A stretch of 64,000 bases of DNA from contig OW818676.1 in the NCBI GenBank assembly GCA_942493235.1, positions 1,798,001 through 1,862,000 on the forward strand. Direction: 5' to 3'. Position numbers and translations under genes: made by a program. Source of the stretch: ENR-C587 sp942493235. Lineage in GTDB: Bacteria; Bacteroidota; Ignavibacteria; Kapaibacteriales; UBA2268. Positions within the stretch are counted from its first letter, which is position 1; every line of letters begins with the position of its first letter. Below are positions 55,207 to 63,726 of the stretch, piece by piece. The notes below the pieces were generated by a model. It ran no database searches. It was not told the DNA's origin and was given only the letters and a program-made list of their open reading frames with translations.

Positions 55207-55550
55207 TGAGATACTTTAATTTGTTTATGACATTGGAATCTGCTCAAATGCACTTCAAAGAATTATCCCTGAAGCTACATCCTGATAAAGGCGGTGATAA
55301 CTTGCTTTTTGCCGAGATGAAAAATGAATACGATGAATTTAAAACTATTAAAAAACATTGGAGCGAACTCCATAGATACTTTTTCTCGACAATGAACCCG
55401 AAACAGAAAATTATTTATATAGAACGAGAACCGCAACTTGAAAAAATAGTAAATCAAGCAGAAAATATTTTCAATGTAGGTAATTCCGTTATAAAAACAC
55501 TCTCAAAATGGTTTGAAGTTCCGCCGACCTCTGTAAACACCGATGAATAG
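55206..55550 (+). CDS. J-domain (DnaJ-like) protein, last gene of the element
   Basis: A 114-residue protein whose first 60 residues are a J domain with HPD at 25-27 (KLHPDKGGDNLLFAEMKNEY), followed by a helical C-terminal part. J domains stimulate DnaK-type ATPases; a viral one could recruit host Hsp70 to replication or assembly complexes, or to the giant helicase protein whose stop it overlaps (TAATG). Its last 31 codons recur at 62400-62492. Confidence 0.78.
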   Translation: MRYFNLFMTLESAQMHFKELSLKLHPDKGGDNLLFAEMKNEYDEFKTIKKHWSELHRYFFSTMNPKQKIIYIEREPQLEKIVNQAENIFNVGNSVIKTLSKWFEVPPTSVNTDE

Positions 55551-55598
55551 GGTGTTTGGATGCAAAACCGTCATAAACCGTTTATACGGGTAAAAACT

Positions 55599-55633
55599 AA
55601 GGGTAGCATACATTTGACTACCCTTGTTTTTTT
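55599..55633 (+). terminator. Terminator of the element gene array
   Basis: Stem AAGGGTAG / CTACCCTT with an 11-nt loop, then GTTTTTTT. It is the only clear terminator from 30.4 kb on. A similar one follows the truncated gene copy at 62541-62578. Confidence 0.85.
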
Positions 55634-55646
55634 GAAATAATATGTT

Positions 55647-56093
55647 TTAATTATATCTAAATACATTGTAATGGTTTTTCATATTCCAATCGGTATTATT
55701 ATTAATCAAAAATATTACTTCTTGTATTAACAACTCACTATTTGGAATTAAGGAAATCTCGTCGATAGAACTGCCCCAAGAATATATTGATTCATTCGTT
55801 AGATGGACAATATTCTTGAATTTCAAAACTGATATTACATTCTTTACTTCAGTCTCATTTAATTTTGATATTTCTATCAATCTTTCTATTGAGAGTTTCC
55901 CCATTTGTTTGAGAATTCCCAAACACAAAGTCACATCATCTGCGTTTAATCTATAATTCATTATGCACTTTGCTAAATTTAATAATATGTTAATTGCAGA
56001 CGGCAATATAATATAAATACACATTATTTCCAATTTATTAATATAATAAATAAAATATTTGTTAATATTGAATATTTTTGTAATAATATTCAT
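55647..56093 (-). CDS. Hypothetical protein with winged-helix-like part
   Basis: Up to 148 residues; the N-terminal 44 are hydrophobic and may not be translated (an ATG at 55961 would give 104 residues beginning MNYRLNADDVTL). The core (TLCLGILKQMGKLSIERLIE followed by ISKLNETEVKNVISVLKFKN) reads like a winged helix. It follows the nuclease-like gene by 29 nt and probably belongs to the same operon. Function unknown. Confidence 0.5.
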   Translation of the reverse strand: MNIITKIFNINKYFIYYINKLEIMCIYIILPSAINILLNLAKCIMNYRLNADDVTLCLGILKQMGKLSIERLIEISKLNETEVKNVISVLKFKNIVHLTNESIYSWGSSIDEISLIPNSELLIQEVIFLINNNTDWNMKNHYNVFRYN

Positions 56094-56122
56094 CAGCTTC
56101 TATGTAGTTGAAATCCATAAAA

Positions 56123-57134
56123 TCATTCCATAATCGAACCAAAATATTTATCTGAAAAAATATTAGTTATATTGTTTTTTTTCATATATTTTTCACAAAA
56201 CTCACTAAAGCTACATAATTCTTGAAGTTCGTTTCTTGATAAGCTTTTCGAATTGATGTAAATAAGAAAAGATTTTAATAAATCAAAAATATTTGCAGTT
56301 TTGCTTGAGAATACTTCCTTATATAAAAGCAATGTATCTAAATTTACCATTATTAAATCTTTAACTTTCAATTTGCTGTTTTTATCTTTTCTCCATTGCC
56401 TTATTTGTCTACTAACTAAATAATTTATTCCTTCGTTGTCTAATGAAGAATCAGTAAATACTATTACGGGATATACAGAATATTTTTTAATATCATTATC
56501 CCCTAATTTAATATTATCGAATTGTATTGTGTTTTTTTCAATACTTTTAATAACTTTATATAATTGGCAATAACCGTGAATTTCAACATAATTATCTTTA
56601 ATATAATTGCATAGGAAATCATAATTAAATGAATTCTTATTTTTTGCATCCATATTATAATCTTTAAATTCAAAAAGAAATATATCATAGCCGATTCTTA
56701 TATAATAATCTGAGTATTCATAAGAATATTGTTCCCCATTAACTTTTATAGCTGAATTATCAGTTGTAATATAATCTATTAAGCTATGAAATAAAATCTT
56801 TTCTGTGAATTTTAACGAAATATCTCCTTTAAATTGTTGAAAATTTGCTTTATAGTTTTTGTTATCCATAATATAATTGTAAAATTTATAAATTATTGAA
56901 TTATACAACTTATCAATAAAAAAATTCTGATTGATTACTAAATACGCGTTTTTATCAATTCTTATTAGTGGACATTCTCTAAAGACTTTAAAATCATATA
57001 TTTGATTTTCAGTGTAATTTGTAATATTTATTTGGTTTGATAAACTATCGAAATAAGTTTCAATCGATTTATTGTCAGATTCTAATTCGATGCAGGATTT
57101 CATCATTAATTTGTCATTTTTATTATAATTTAAG
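56123..57134 (-). pseudogene. 3' part of an IS-interrupted PD-(D/E)XK nuclease-like gene
   Basis: This piece encodes the C-terminal 336 codons of a 560-residue protein whose 5' part is at 59858-60528. The motif GYDIFLFEFKDY (D374, E379, K381 of the restored protein) fits the D-x(n)-E-x-K core of PD-(D/E)XK nucleases, with a preceding helix that could supply a further acidic residue. Removing the insertion sequence and one copy of the CTTAAA duplication restores the frame exactly (..VILS-LNYNKNDK..). An internal ATG at 57106 could still allow a shortened 327-residue product. Confidence 0.75.
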
Positions 57135-57140
57135 CTTAAA
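57135..57140. repeat. Target-site duplication, left
   Basis: CTTAAA directly abuts the left IS end; the same six bases abut the right end at 59858-59863. Confidence 0.85.
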
Positions 57141-57254
57141 TGTCCATTTCGGACAAAGGGTACCAGGTGTTTCGCTCAAAGGGTACCACTATAGCCAACC
57201 AAAAATTCAATACAAAAATAATAAATTCTTACCTCTTGTAGCATCTTTTTTTTC

Positions 57255-57977
57255 TTATATTTTCTTTCTAAGCGAAGGCCCTTTTAATTCCAATTTGTAA
57301 GCATTGTGAACTAATCTGTCGAGAACGGCATCTGCAATAGTAGAGTCATCAATCAGATCGTGCCATTTGCTAATTGGCAACTGTGAAGTAACAATAGTCG
57401 CCCTCTTACCATATCTGTCTTCAATGATTTCTAAAAGGTCGAGCCGATTTTGAGTGTCAAGTTTAGCAAGCCCAAAATCATCAAGAATAAGCAAATCCTG
57501 ACGTGCAATTTTTTCAATTTCTTTGATATAAGTATTGTCAGAACGTCTCATTTTCAAGCTACTTAGCAGTTTTGATAAATTGTAATAAACTGTTTTGTAT
57601 CCCATAAAGCAAGCTTGATTTCCCAGAGCAGAGGCGATATGACTTTTACCAACTCCCGTTGCTCCGGTAATAATAATATTTTCTTTCTTTTCAATAAAAT
57701 CACAACTTGCAAGCCTTAAAAAAGTGTTACGGTCTAAGTTCCTTTCTGTATTGCAATTTACTTCTTCAGTGCAAGATTGATAGCGGAACTTTGCCGTTTT
57801 AATAAGATTTTGTAATTTCTTGTTTTGCCTATCGTCCCACTCGGATTGCACTAAATAATTGACTAATTCATCGTTTGTCATTTCCTGACTTGCTCTACTT
57901 GTAAGCAATACTTCGTAAGCTCTTACTATACCGTATAGTTTCATCTGGTTGAGCTTTGTAATTGTTTGATTTTGCAT
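57255..57977 (-). CDS. istB: IS21 helper ATPase IstB
   Basis: A 240-residue DnaC-like AAA+ ATPase. Walker A is TGATGVGKSHIASAL, Walker B LLILDDFGLAKLD; also VTSQLPISKWHDLI (sensor region). It regulates IstA-mediated integration. Reading frame intact. Confidence 0.95.
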   Translation of the reverse strand: MQNQTITKLNQMKLYGIVRAYEVLLTSRASQEMTNDELVNYLVQSEWDDRQNKKLQNLIKTAKFRYQSCTEEVNCNTERNLDRNTFLRLASCDFIEKKENIIITGATGVGKSHIASALGNQACFMGYKTVYYNLSKLLSSLKMRRSDNTYIKEIEKIARQDLLILDDFGLAKLDTQNRLDLLEIIEDRYGKRATIVTSQLPISKWHDLIDDSTIADAVLDRLVHNAYKLELKGPSLRKKI

Positions 57978-58104
57978 TTTTAATTTCCTATTGTAATTGA
58001 TTTATGCTTTAAATAATATTTATTGTAATTGTATTATCATTGTCGAATATTTAATTTTTTCGCGAGATATAAGTGTTTATATACTATGTACTTTGTAAAT
58101 ATCC

Positions 58105-59655
58105 TCATATCTTACCGTAATATTGTGCTCCTCTTATATTTTCATGATTCGGGGTTTGATATTCAATTTCATCTTCTAATGATATTTTATCATAATTGCT
58201 TGCCAAAATGTTTTTTATAGTCCTATAGTTATAACTGTTGAACTGTATCGCTCTGTTGCAGGCTCGGTTCAATCGCTCGTAACCAACTTTCTTTCCATAA
58301 CTTAATATGCCGATACAGGACTTATAAGCCTGTTCGGGATGCTTCTTAGAACTGAGTACTTCATTGATTACTGTTTCAGTTTCTGCTCCAATTGCTCTTG
58401 CCCAAGTAATGAACTTCTCAGGGCTCCATTGGCTGACAAATTGATGAGTGCTCGGTAAATGTTCGGCATTAGTCGTATATTGATATTTTCCGTAATTCCT
58501 TTGGTGATATGCGATTCGCTCTCCTTTGCAATAGATGGATAAGGCAGAGTTTGTGTATTGTATTTTCACTTTCTGCCCTATATAGCTGTAAGGAATACTA
58601 TAATAATGCTCATCAACTCCGAACCATATATGAGAGTTTTTATAAACTGTTGCCTGAGAGTATCTCTTTATTTCATAGTTGATTATAGGTAATTCTTGTA
58701 GTTCTTGCTCTTCTATTTCTGTAAATAGTTCTCGTCGGCTATAGTCTTTATTTTGAAATTTAGTGTTGTTATGAATATCTAATTTTTCTAATATTCTTGT
58801 GTTTAAATCTTGAATCGAGAAAAATTGTTCATTTCTGAGTGTAGCAAATACTCTTGTATAGCTTATGTTAACTGCACTTTCTACCAATGCTTTATCTCTT
58901 GGCTTGTAACTCCTTGTCGGTAATATTGTTGTGTTATAGTGCTCAGAAAAATCAGCAAATATCATGTTTAACTCTGCTTCATATTTGCTTGCTTTAGTTA
59001 CTGCGGCTTTTAAATTGTCGGGAACTATTGCCAATGGTACACCACCAAAATAGCGGAGGGCATTCTCTACTGCTTTAATAAAATGCTCTGTTTTCTGGCT
59101 CGGGACTGCCTCTATATAGGTTAATTGGCTTGCTCCTAATATTGCTATAAATACTTCAACTTCAATTACTTCCGATGTCGCTTTATTTACATACTGTAAC
59201 TTCTTACCTGTAAAATCCACATACATTTTGTCGCCGGATTTGTGCTCTAAGTGCATTGTTACTTCATTGGCTTTTAACCAATTTTTATAATGTTGGCAAT
59301 ATTGTGTGTAATTATATCCATCTGGATGCCTGATTTTATACTCTGACCACAATAACTGCTTTGTTACTCCCGTTCGCTTTAACTCCTTTTCTATTTCGGG
59401 GCATTGCTCTAATAATATTTGAAAGCGGTCTTTACTTGGTAATTCTTGATTTCTCATCAGTATTTCAAGCTCTCCTTCACTCTTTTGCTTGATTGTGTCG
59501 TAATCTATACCTATTGATTTATATAGCAATACGTATTTTGTTACGCATTTTCGGGATATGCCTAATAGCATGCATATTTCACGATAGCTTTTACCATCAT
59601 TATGAAGTTTAATGATTTGTTTGATATTGTACATTTCTAAACCTTTGTTTGCCAT
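58105..59655 (-). CDS. istA: IS21 transposase IstA
   Basis: A 516-residue transposase with N-terminal helix-turn-helix (SYREICMLLGISRKCVTKYV), a DDE integrase core (first Asp in KMYVDFTGKKL, second in LAIVPDNLKAAV, Glu in PRDKALVESAVNISY) and a C-terminal beta domain. Full length, 127 nt upstream of istB. Confidence 0.95.
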   Translation of the reverse strand: MANKGLEMYNIKQIIKLHNDGKSYREICMLLGISRKCVTKYVLLYKSIGIDYDTIKQKSEGELEILMRNQELPSKDRFQILLEQCPEIEKELKRTGVTKQLLWSEYKIRHPDGYNYTQYCQHYKNWLKANEVTMHLEHKSGDKMYVDFTGKKLQYVNKATSEVIEVEVFIAILGASQLTYIEAVPSQKTEHFIKAVENALRYFGGVPLAIVPDNLKAAVTKASKYEAELNMIFADFSEHYNTTILPTRSYKPRDKALVESAVNISYTRVFATLRNEQFFSIQDLNTRILEKLDIHNNTKFQNKDYSRRELFTEIEEQELQELPIINYEIKRYSQATVYKNSHIWFGVDEHYYSIPYSYIGQKVKIQYTNSALSIYCKGERIAYHQRNYGKYQYTTNAEHLPSTHQFVSQWSPEKFITWARAIGAETETVINEVLSSKKHPEQAYKSCIGILSYGKKVGYERLNRACNRAIQFNSYNYRTIKNILASNYDKISLEDEIEYQTPNHENIRGAQYYGKI

Positions 59656-59742
59656 TTACTGCTCAATTATTAGTTGCAAAACTAATTATCTTCACAGCTA
59701 AATAAATTCCAATTATTTATTCTTTTGGCTGGCTTAGAAGTG

Positions 59743-59848
59743 GTAACCTTTCACCGAAATGAATGGTAACCTTTCACCGAAATGGGTGGTAACCTTTCAC
59801 CGAAATGGGTGGTAACCTTTCACCGAAATGGGTGGTAACCTTTGAGCG
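59743..59848. repeat. IS21 right-end binding-site repeats
   Basis: Five copies of GGTAACCTTTCACCGAAAT (the last GGTAACCTTTGAGCGAAAT) start at 59743, 59765, 59788, 59811 and 59834, period 22-23 bp. They match the outer end and are likely IstA-binding sites. The count is high for an IS21 end. Confidence 0.85.
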
Positions 59849-59857
59849 AAATATCCA

Positions 59858-60528
59858 CTTAAAATCACATCAGCAGTTACCAACAAGTATTCATTCCAAG
59901 AATTGAAACCAAATGTTTTAATAAAATCACCTAAATATTCTGAAAAAATACTATGGTTACTTAAGTATTCCAAAAATTTCAAACCCTTATACAATTCTAA
60001 TTGTGGGTATTTAAAACTTATCAATTCAGATTGAGAAATTTTAATTATCATCTCAGTATGCAAATATTTATCAATGCTTGACCATGCACTACATATATTA
60101 TTTTCAGTAAATATTTTTTTCTGCTGTTTGTTGAGTATTTCATTTGCATAAAAATACGACTTAAGAAATAAATATACTTCATCCGGAGATAATTCGAGCC
60201 TATTTTCAAAATTATTACTATCATAAGCAGTATGAGCTAACATCATTGATGTTACAGTATTAAAATATAATATTTTGAAATTACTTTTTTTTCTGAAGGA
60301 ATCAATCTTATTCCATAACTCTTTTTTATCAACTTCGTTTAATTGTTCAAAAAAATAATTTAAGATTTCTTCTTGTATTGACTCATCAGTAGTATTGTAA
60401 TATACTATTGAATTAATTAATGCTATATTATGGAAAATAGCACTTCGCGGAATATTATCAAGGAGCGATTTTGCACTTATTGAACTATCGTCGAATAAAT
60501 TCTCGTAAGACAACCAAATATAAACCAT
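59858..60528 (-). pseudogene. 5' part of the IS-interrupted nuclease-like gene
   Basis: Encodes residues 1-223 of the restored 560-residue protein from ATG 60528 (ribosome-binding site AGAAGG). Mostly helical, with no recognised domain (SLLDNIPRSAIFHNIALINS, TSMMLAHTAYDSNNFENRLE). In the present state translation reads into the IS end and stops after 19 foreign residues at 59797. See the 3' part at 56123-57134. Confidence 0.75.
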
Positions 60529-60607
60529 TTTTACACCTTCTCTTGTTTTATTAATAAATCTATTGTGAAATCATTTTATTGAATTAGGTTTTAATATATA
60601 ACGATAT

Positions 60608-61219
60608 TTATCTAACATTATGCTCTTCATCAATAATTGCATTTGCTGTAAGTCTTAATCTCAAATTAGAATAAACACTTGCAAAGAATAAAATGATTGA
60701 ACATAAACCAAAAAGATATAGTACTGACAAATTTATTTTAGAAGATGAAAACAATCCAACAATAATCCCAACTAATATTGATACACTTGTATTAACTAAC
60801 AAATGAATTAATGTAGCCCATTCAAGTAGATTTTTAGATAATGAATTCTCATTTTTCCTTAATCTCCATATTATCAAAGGATATTCAATTTCGTACGTAC
60901 CAACGATAAAATTGTGTAACATATTTTTAGGTTTTGAGTAGTTTATTTCTTGAACATTCTTGAGATAATCATCTCCAATTGCTTGCTTTAAAATTCGTAC
61001 ACATATTCTATCCATTATTGGAATAATCAAAGCTCTTGAAAATGCGTATAAGATGCTTCCTAATAAGACTGATAAAACTATAAACATTAATAGTTGTTTG
61101 TATTCTTCATTAAAAAGAATTTCGATTTTATCAATGACTCCATAAAAAGACAATATACCTGCAAACCCTGAAAAAGTATATCTTAATAAATGTTCAAACG
61201 TAATTTTTAAATTATCCAT
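60608..61219 (-). CDS. Four-helix membrane protein in the accessory island
   Basis: A 203-residue protein with about four membrane segments (YTFSGFAGILSFYGV, LLMFIVLSVLLGSILYAF, LVNTSVSILVGIIVGLF, LYLFGLCSIILFFASVY). AGGAGG precedes its ATG. It is directly upstream of the nuclease-like gene, so the two may form one system in which this is the membrane part; inference from position only. Confidence 0.6.
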   Translation of the reverse strand: MDNLKITFEHLLRYTFSGFAGILSFYGVIDKIEILFNEEYKQLLMFIVLSVLLGSILYAFSRALIIPIMDRICVRILKQAIGDDYLKNVQEINYSKPKNMLHNFIVGTYEIEYPLIIWRLRKNENSLSKNLLEWATLIHLLVNTSVSILVGIIVGLFSSSKINLSVLYLFGLCSIILFFASVYSNLRLRLTANAIIDEEHNVR

Positions 61220-61341
61220 TTTACCTCCTATATAAAATATTTAATATCATCTTCTAAAGACAATCTCACTTAATCATCATCCACAATCTTAATTTATTCT
61301 TAAAATGACACATTGAATAAAGTGACCCAAATAGTTTTTCT

Positions 61342-61830
61342 TTACCATTCTCCTTTTTCCTTCAGCCACTCAACACCCTTAAATGCAGCTATTTTTGCAT
61401 CAAAAATATTAAAAAATATTTTATTACCCAACTTTTCATCAATTTTAACTTTATAATTACCATCATAATTTTTATAGATAATGATAAGATGTCCTTTGAG
61501 TTTCAAAAATGGATTACCTTTTTTACTTATTGACCATTGTTTATTAATCCAAGATTTCCATCGATTACTTCTATTCTTTAACTCCTTCTCTCTATTCGAG
61601 GGGGCAATGTAGTCATTAGTCATTTTTTCTGCACAAACACACCCTACTCTAAATTCGACTTCTATATCAATATGAGTAACAATATGAACGAACCTAATTC
61701 TTTCGTTATTACACATCATACAAGTTTCATATTCTGCTTCATCTACTGATTCGCCATCTCCTCTAATATCAATAACATTTTTTAATCTCCAACCTTTATG
61801 GGGTACGTCAGTTTGATTCCATAAATTCAT
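61342..61830 (-). CDS. Cys-rich zinc-binding protein of restriction-system neighbourhoods
   Basis: A 162-residue protein. Zinc ligands likely in YETCMMCNNERIRFVHIV and FRVGCVCAEKMTNDY; the C-terminal half is basic and helical (NRWKSWINKQWSISKKGNPF). Proteins of this pattern are found scattered in accessory regions; role unknown. It starts just after the methylase remnant (ATG overlaps GGA-TG after its TAG). Confidence 0.6.
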   Translation of the reverse strand: MNLWNQTDVPHKGWRLKNVIDIRGDGESVDEAEYETCMMCNNERIRFVHIVTHIDIEVEFRVGCVCAEKMTNDYIAPSNREKELKNRSNRWKSWINKQWSISKKGNPFLKLKGHLIIIYKNYDGNYKVKIDEKLGNKIFFNIFDAKIAAFKGVEWLKEKGEW

Positions 61831-61831
61831 C

Positions 61832-61975
61832 CTACTCTCCCTCCACTATCTTAATTTCATCATCATTTAAATTGTAAAGCTCGTAAACTGATAAGTCAAG
61901 TTTTTTCTTATGGTTATTTAATATCTGACAAAAATATATTTTTATTAAAGCTTTGGTTGAATTTTGTATGCTACT
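61832..61975 (-). pseudogene. C-terminal remnant of a restriction-modification methylase
   Basis: Directly after the zinc-ribbon stop and in the same frame, 47 codons read ..LIKIYFCQILNNHKKKLDLS then VYELYNLNDDEIKIVEG before a TAG stop. The ending V-Y-x-L-Y-x-L-x-x-x-E-I-x-I-V-E-G is typical of the C-terminus of Eco57I/type IIG-like methylase specificity domains. No start and no upstream part: the gene was replaced or deleted. Confidence 0.6.
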
Positions 61976-62116
61976 TTATTTGATTTTATCGTAAGTTGTG
62001 TTATTACATTTTGGGCACGGTGGTAATGTATCAGTATTGTCATCTAACTTAACCTCAGTGTTGCATTTTGAGCATTTATAAGTTCCTTTTCTGGGTTTTT
62101 CACCTGTTTTATACAT
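61976..62116 (-). CDS. 46-residue zinc-ribbon protein
   Basis: MYKTGEKPRKGTYKCSKCNT ... DTLPPCPKCNNT: two CxxC pairs in a short rubredoxin-like zinc ribbon family. ATG 62116 is preceded by AAAAGGATAATATT; the longer frame upstream is AT-rich noise. Role unknown. Confidence 0.72.
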   Translation of the reverse strand: MYKTGEKPRKGTYKCSKCNTEVKLDDNTDTLPPCPKCNNTTYDKIK

Positions 62117-62399
62117 AATATTATCCTTTTGAATATTAATAAAAATATTTAACATAATAATATAGAAATAATTCAACCAAAACTTCATTTCAAATATATA
62201 CAAAATATTTCGAAGATTTTCCACTTTATTTTAATTTATTTGAATAATATAGAAAAATTGAATTCTTTTTTTAATAGCTAAGTGGTAACACTTAGGGATT
62301 TACACTTAGTAACTGAATATTGATTGAATGTAGAATCTACAAGTTCTACATAGTGAATTTCAAAATGCCTGCACCGGAAATAATTTATAATGAGTGTGA
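62117..62399. other. Non-coding stretch leading into the element scar
   Basis: AT-rich, no gene. Contains two ACACTTAG words (about 62288 and 62303) and the repeat copy at 62324-62400. Confidence 0.5.
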
Positions 62400-62400
62400 C
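62324..62400. repeat. 77-nt dispersed repeat with nested palindrome, copy 2
   Basis: Matches 28566-28642 in order and spacing: TGTAGAATCTAC, GTTCTACAT, then CGGAAATAATTTATA and GAG. Directly joined to the truncated J-domain gene copy. Confidence 0.6.
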
Positions 62401-62504
62401 AAGCAGAAAATATTTTCAATGTAGGCAATTCTGTTATAAAAACACTCTCAAAATGGTTTGAAGTTCCGCCGACCTCTGTAAATGCCGATGAACCGGACGG
62501 ATAG
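62400..62504 (+). pseudogene. Truncated copy of the element's J-domain gene (last 34 codons)
   Basis: Reads QAENIFNVGNSVIKTLSKWF then EVPPTSVNADEPDG-stop, against EVPPTSVNTDE-stop at 55455-55550. Two differences are silent (GGT/GGC, TCC/TCT), one changes Thr to Ala, and the stop is displaced by three codons, so this derives from a related but distinct element, not from duplication of this one. It has no start. Confidence 0.8.
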
Positions 62505-62893
62505 AATGCTGACCTCCGTAAATTGATTGTAAGAGCAGAAACAAGGGGTAGCCGAGATAAGGTAGTCCCTTGTTTTTTGAGGATTGTATAGTTTCCCGTT
62601 CTATTGGGTTTTCTTCTAATTTTGCATACATATTAAAAGCACTCAACCGAATATAAGATTTGATTCAACAATAATAAAGTTATTCGGCTAAGTGCCAGTA
62701 AGATTTAAATTTTTAAATTGCTTTGAAATTTCGTCTATCTCTATCATTTTTTGCTATAATCTCTAAACCACTCTTTTCTCTATCTCGTAAGATATAGCCT
62801 CTAATCTCCTCTGTGATGTGAGGGATTGGTTGCGACCGAAAAGAAGTTTTCGGTGATCAGCTAATATTTAGGGGGTTGGGGGCATAAAAATAA
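62505..62893. other. Intergenic stretch after the element scar
   Basis: No gene supported; a minus-strand frame over 62434-62646 is a shadow of the truncated copy and terminator. A perfect hairpin ACCGAAAA-GAAG-TTTTCGGT lies at 62835-62854 without a T-tract, and AGGGGGTTGGGGG at 62870-62882 resembles the C/G-rich array text near 7.4-8.6 kb. Confidence 0.5.
62541..62578 (+). terminator. Terminator after the truncated J-domain copy
   Basis: Stem ACAAGGG / CCCTTGT with inner TAG..GTA pairs, followed by TTTTTT. It corresponds to the terminator at 55599-55633. Confidence 0.75.
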
Positions 62894-63715
62894 TTAATTT
62901 TTAAAATATTTCTCAAGTGGGACACATTTTATATCTATTAACTCTTTTGCGAGTTTTAATAAAGTAACTTTCTGTACATCTACAACTTTAATTGTGCTAC
63001 ATTCTGTCAGTTCATTTAATATATCGGACTTGTCTGAACTATTCATCAGATCTGTCATGATAAAATGCTTGTAGTCTTGATACTCATTTTTAAATTTTTC
63101 ATTCAAATTAACAATACTGGTTAATTTATGATAAAACATTTCTTCGTTTTGGTTTTCACTAATCAAAGTGTTTCCAAAAACAAAGTTACCATTTTTGCCA
63201 GCAAAGGAAACCTTGACAGGGAATTTAAGGAAATCAAACCTATCTTTTGTTAATTTATAATGCAAGGATACGTTTTTTGAAACCTTTCTTGAAAATTCTA
63301 AATAATTATTGTGAAAGGATTCTATGTTTGCTTGAGTTAATGATGATAGTCCTAAATATTTTTTTGCAATAAGAACAATATTGTCTTCATTTAAATCTAT
63401 ATTCATAAAGATTGGTGCCTGAAACTGTACTGTGTTATTTAAATGAATAGATGAGTGTATAAGAGAGTTTTCAATTTCTAAGTAATTAAACATACTTAAT
63501 TTATTGCTTAGTTTGTCAAAATATCTTTTATAACTAAAAATCTCATTATTTAATATGGCAAATTTCGATTTGTTCAATAGCTTCTTTGCTACTTTTAACT
63601 TATCTTCAGAAAATATATATTTCACCTGATTTTCATCAAAAAGTATTAATGCAACAGCTAATCTTTCAGTAGTAACTTCTGTTAACGAACAATATATAAT
63701 ACTCATTTTTAGCAT
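62894..63715 (-). CDS. Hypothetical protein, possible DUF3037-like
   Basis: A 273-residue protein (MLKMSIIYCSLTEVTTERLA...VALILFDENQVKYIF). The first 50 residues loosely resemble DUF3037 proteins, usually paired with HipA-like kinases; the match is weak. ATG 63715 has GGAG 6 nt upstream; an ATG at 63706 is an alternative. It lies 11 nt after the stop of the partial upstream gene, so the two form an operon. Confidence 0.5.
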   Translation of the reverse strand: MLKMSIIYCSLTEVTTERLAVALILFDENQVKYIFSEDKLKVAKKLLNKSKFAILNNEIFSYKRYFDKLSNKLSMFNYLEIENSLIHSSIHLNNTVQFQAPIFMNIDLNEDNIVLIAKKYLGLSSLTQANIESFHNNYLEFSRKVSKNVSLHYKLTKDRFDFLKFPVKVSFAGKNGNFVFGNTLISENQNEEMFYHKLTSIVNLNEKFKNEYQDYKHFIMTDLMNSSDKSDILNELTECSTIKVVDVQKVTLLKLAKELIDIKCVPLEKYFKN

Positions 63716-63726
63716 AACCACTCCAT

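Larger units (their letters stand above)
30395..55635 (+). mobile_element. Virus-like integrated element: one long plus-strand gene array
   Basis: About 37 consecutive plus-strand genes with almost no spacing and one terminator at 55599-55633. Content: several peptidoglycan-active enzymes, a holin-like protein, fibre proteins, many small membrane-anchored proteins, a DarB-like giant antirestriction fusion and a J-domain protein. No terminase, portal, tail tube, tape measure, relaxase, T4SS or integrase was recognised. A tRNA 3' fragment lies 155 nt before the first gene and a scar of a related element occurs at 62.3-62.6 kb. Boundaries are approximate: the left one could be anywhere between 28.57 and 30.4 kb. 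Confidence 0.7.
57141..59857 (-). mobile_element. IS21-family insertion sequence, complete
   Basis: 2717 bp with istA and istB on the minus strand. Terminal inverted repeats: TGTCCATTTCGGACAAAGG at the left and, on the other strand, TGGATATTTCGCTCAAAGG at the right, with further internal copies of the GGTAACCTTT-type sequence (five at the right end, two at the left) as is typical of IS21 transposase-binding sites. Flanked by the 6-bp duplication CTTAAA. Both transposition genes are intact, so it may be active. Confidence 0.92.

Noticed and set aside
30395..55550. Tailed prophage or conjugative element
   Set aside because: No terminase, portal, tail, relaxase or type IV secretion motifs could be read in any product; fibre and lysis genes alone do not require a tail.
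55647..56093. Antitoxin or middle component of a known three-gene defence system
   Set aside because: Only a winged-helix-like pattern is visible; no family signature supports a named system.
57037..57300. Plus-strand frame of 87 codons across the left IS end
   Set aside because: It bridges the interrupted gene and the IS terminal repeat on the opposite strand; a junction artefact.
62434..62646. Minus-strand frame of 70 codons
   Set aside because: It is the reverse of the truncated J-domain copy and its terminator hairpin.
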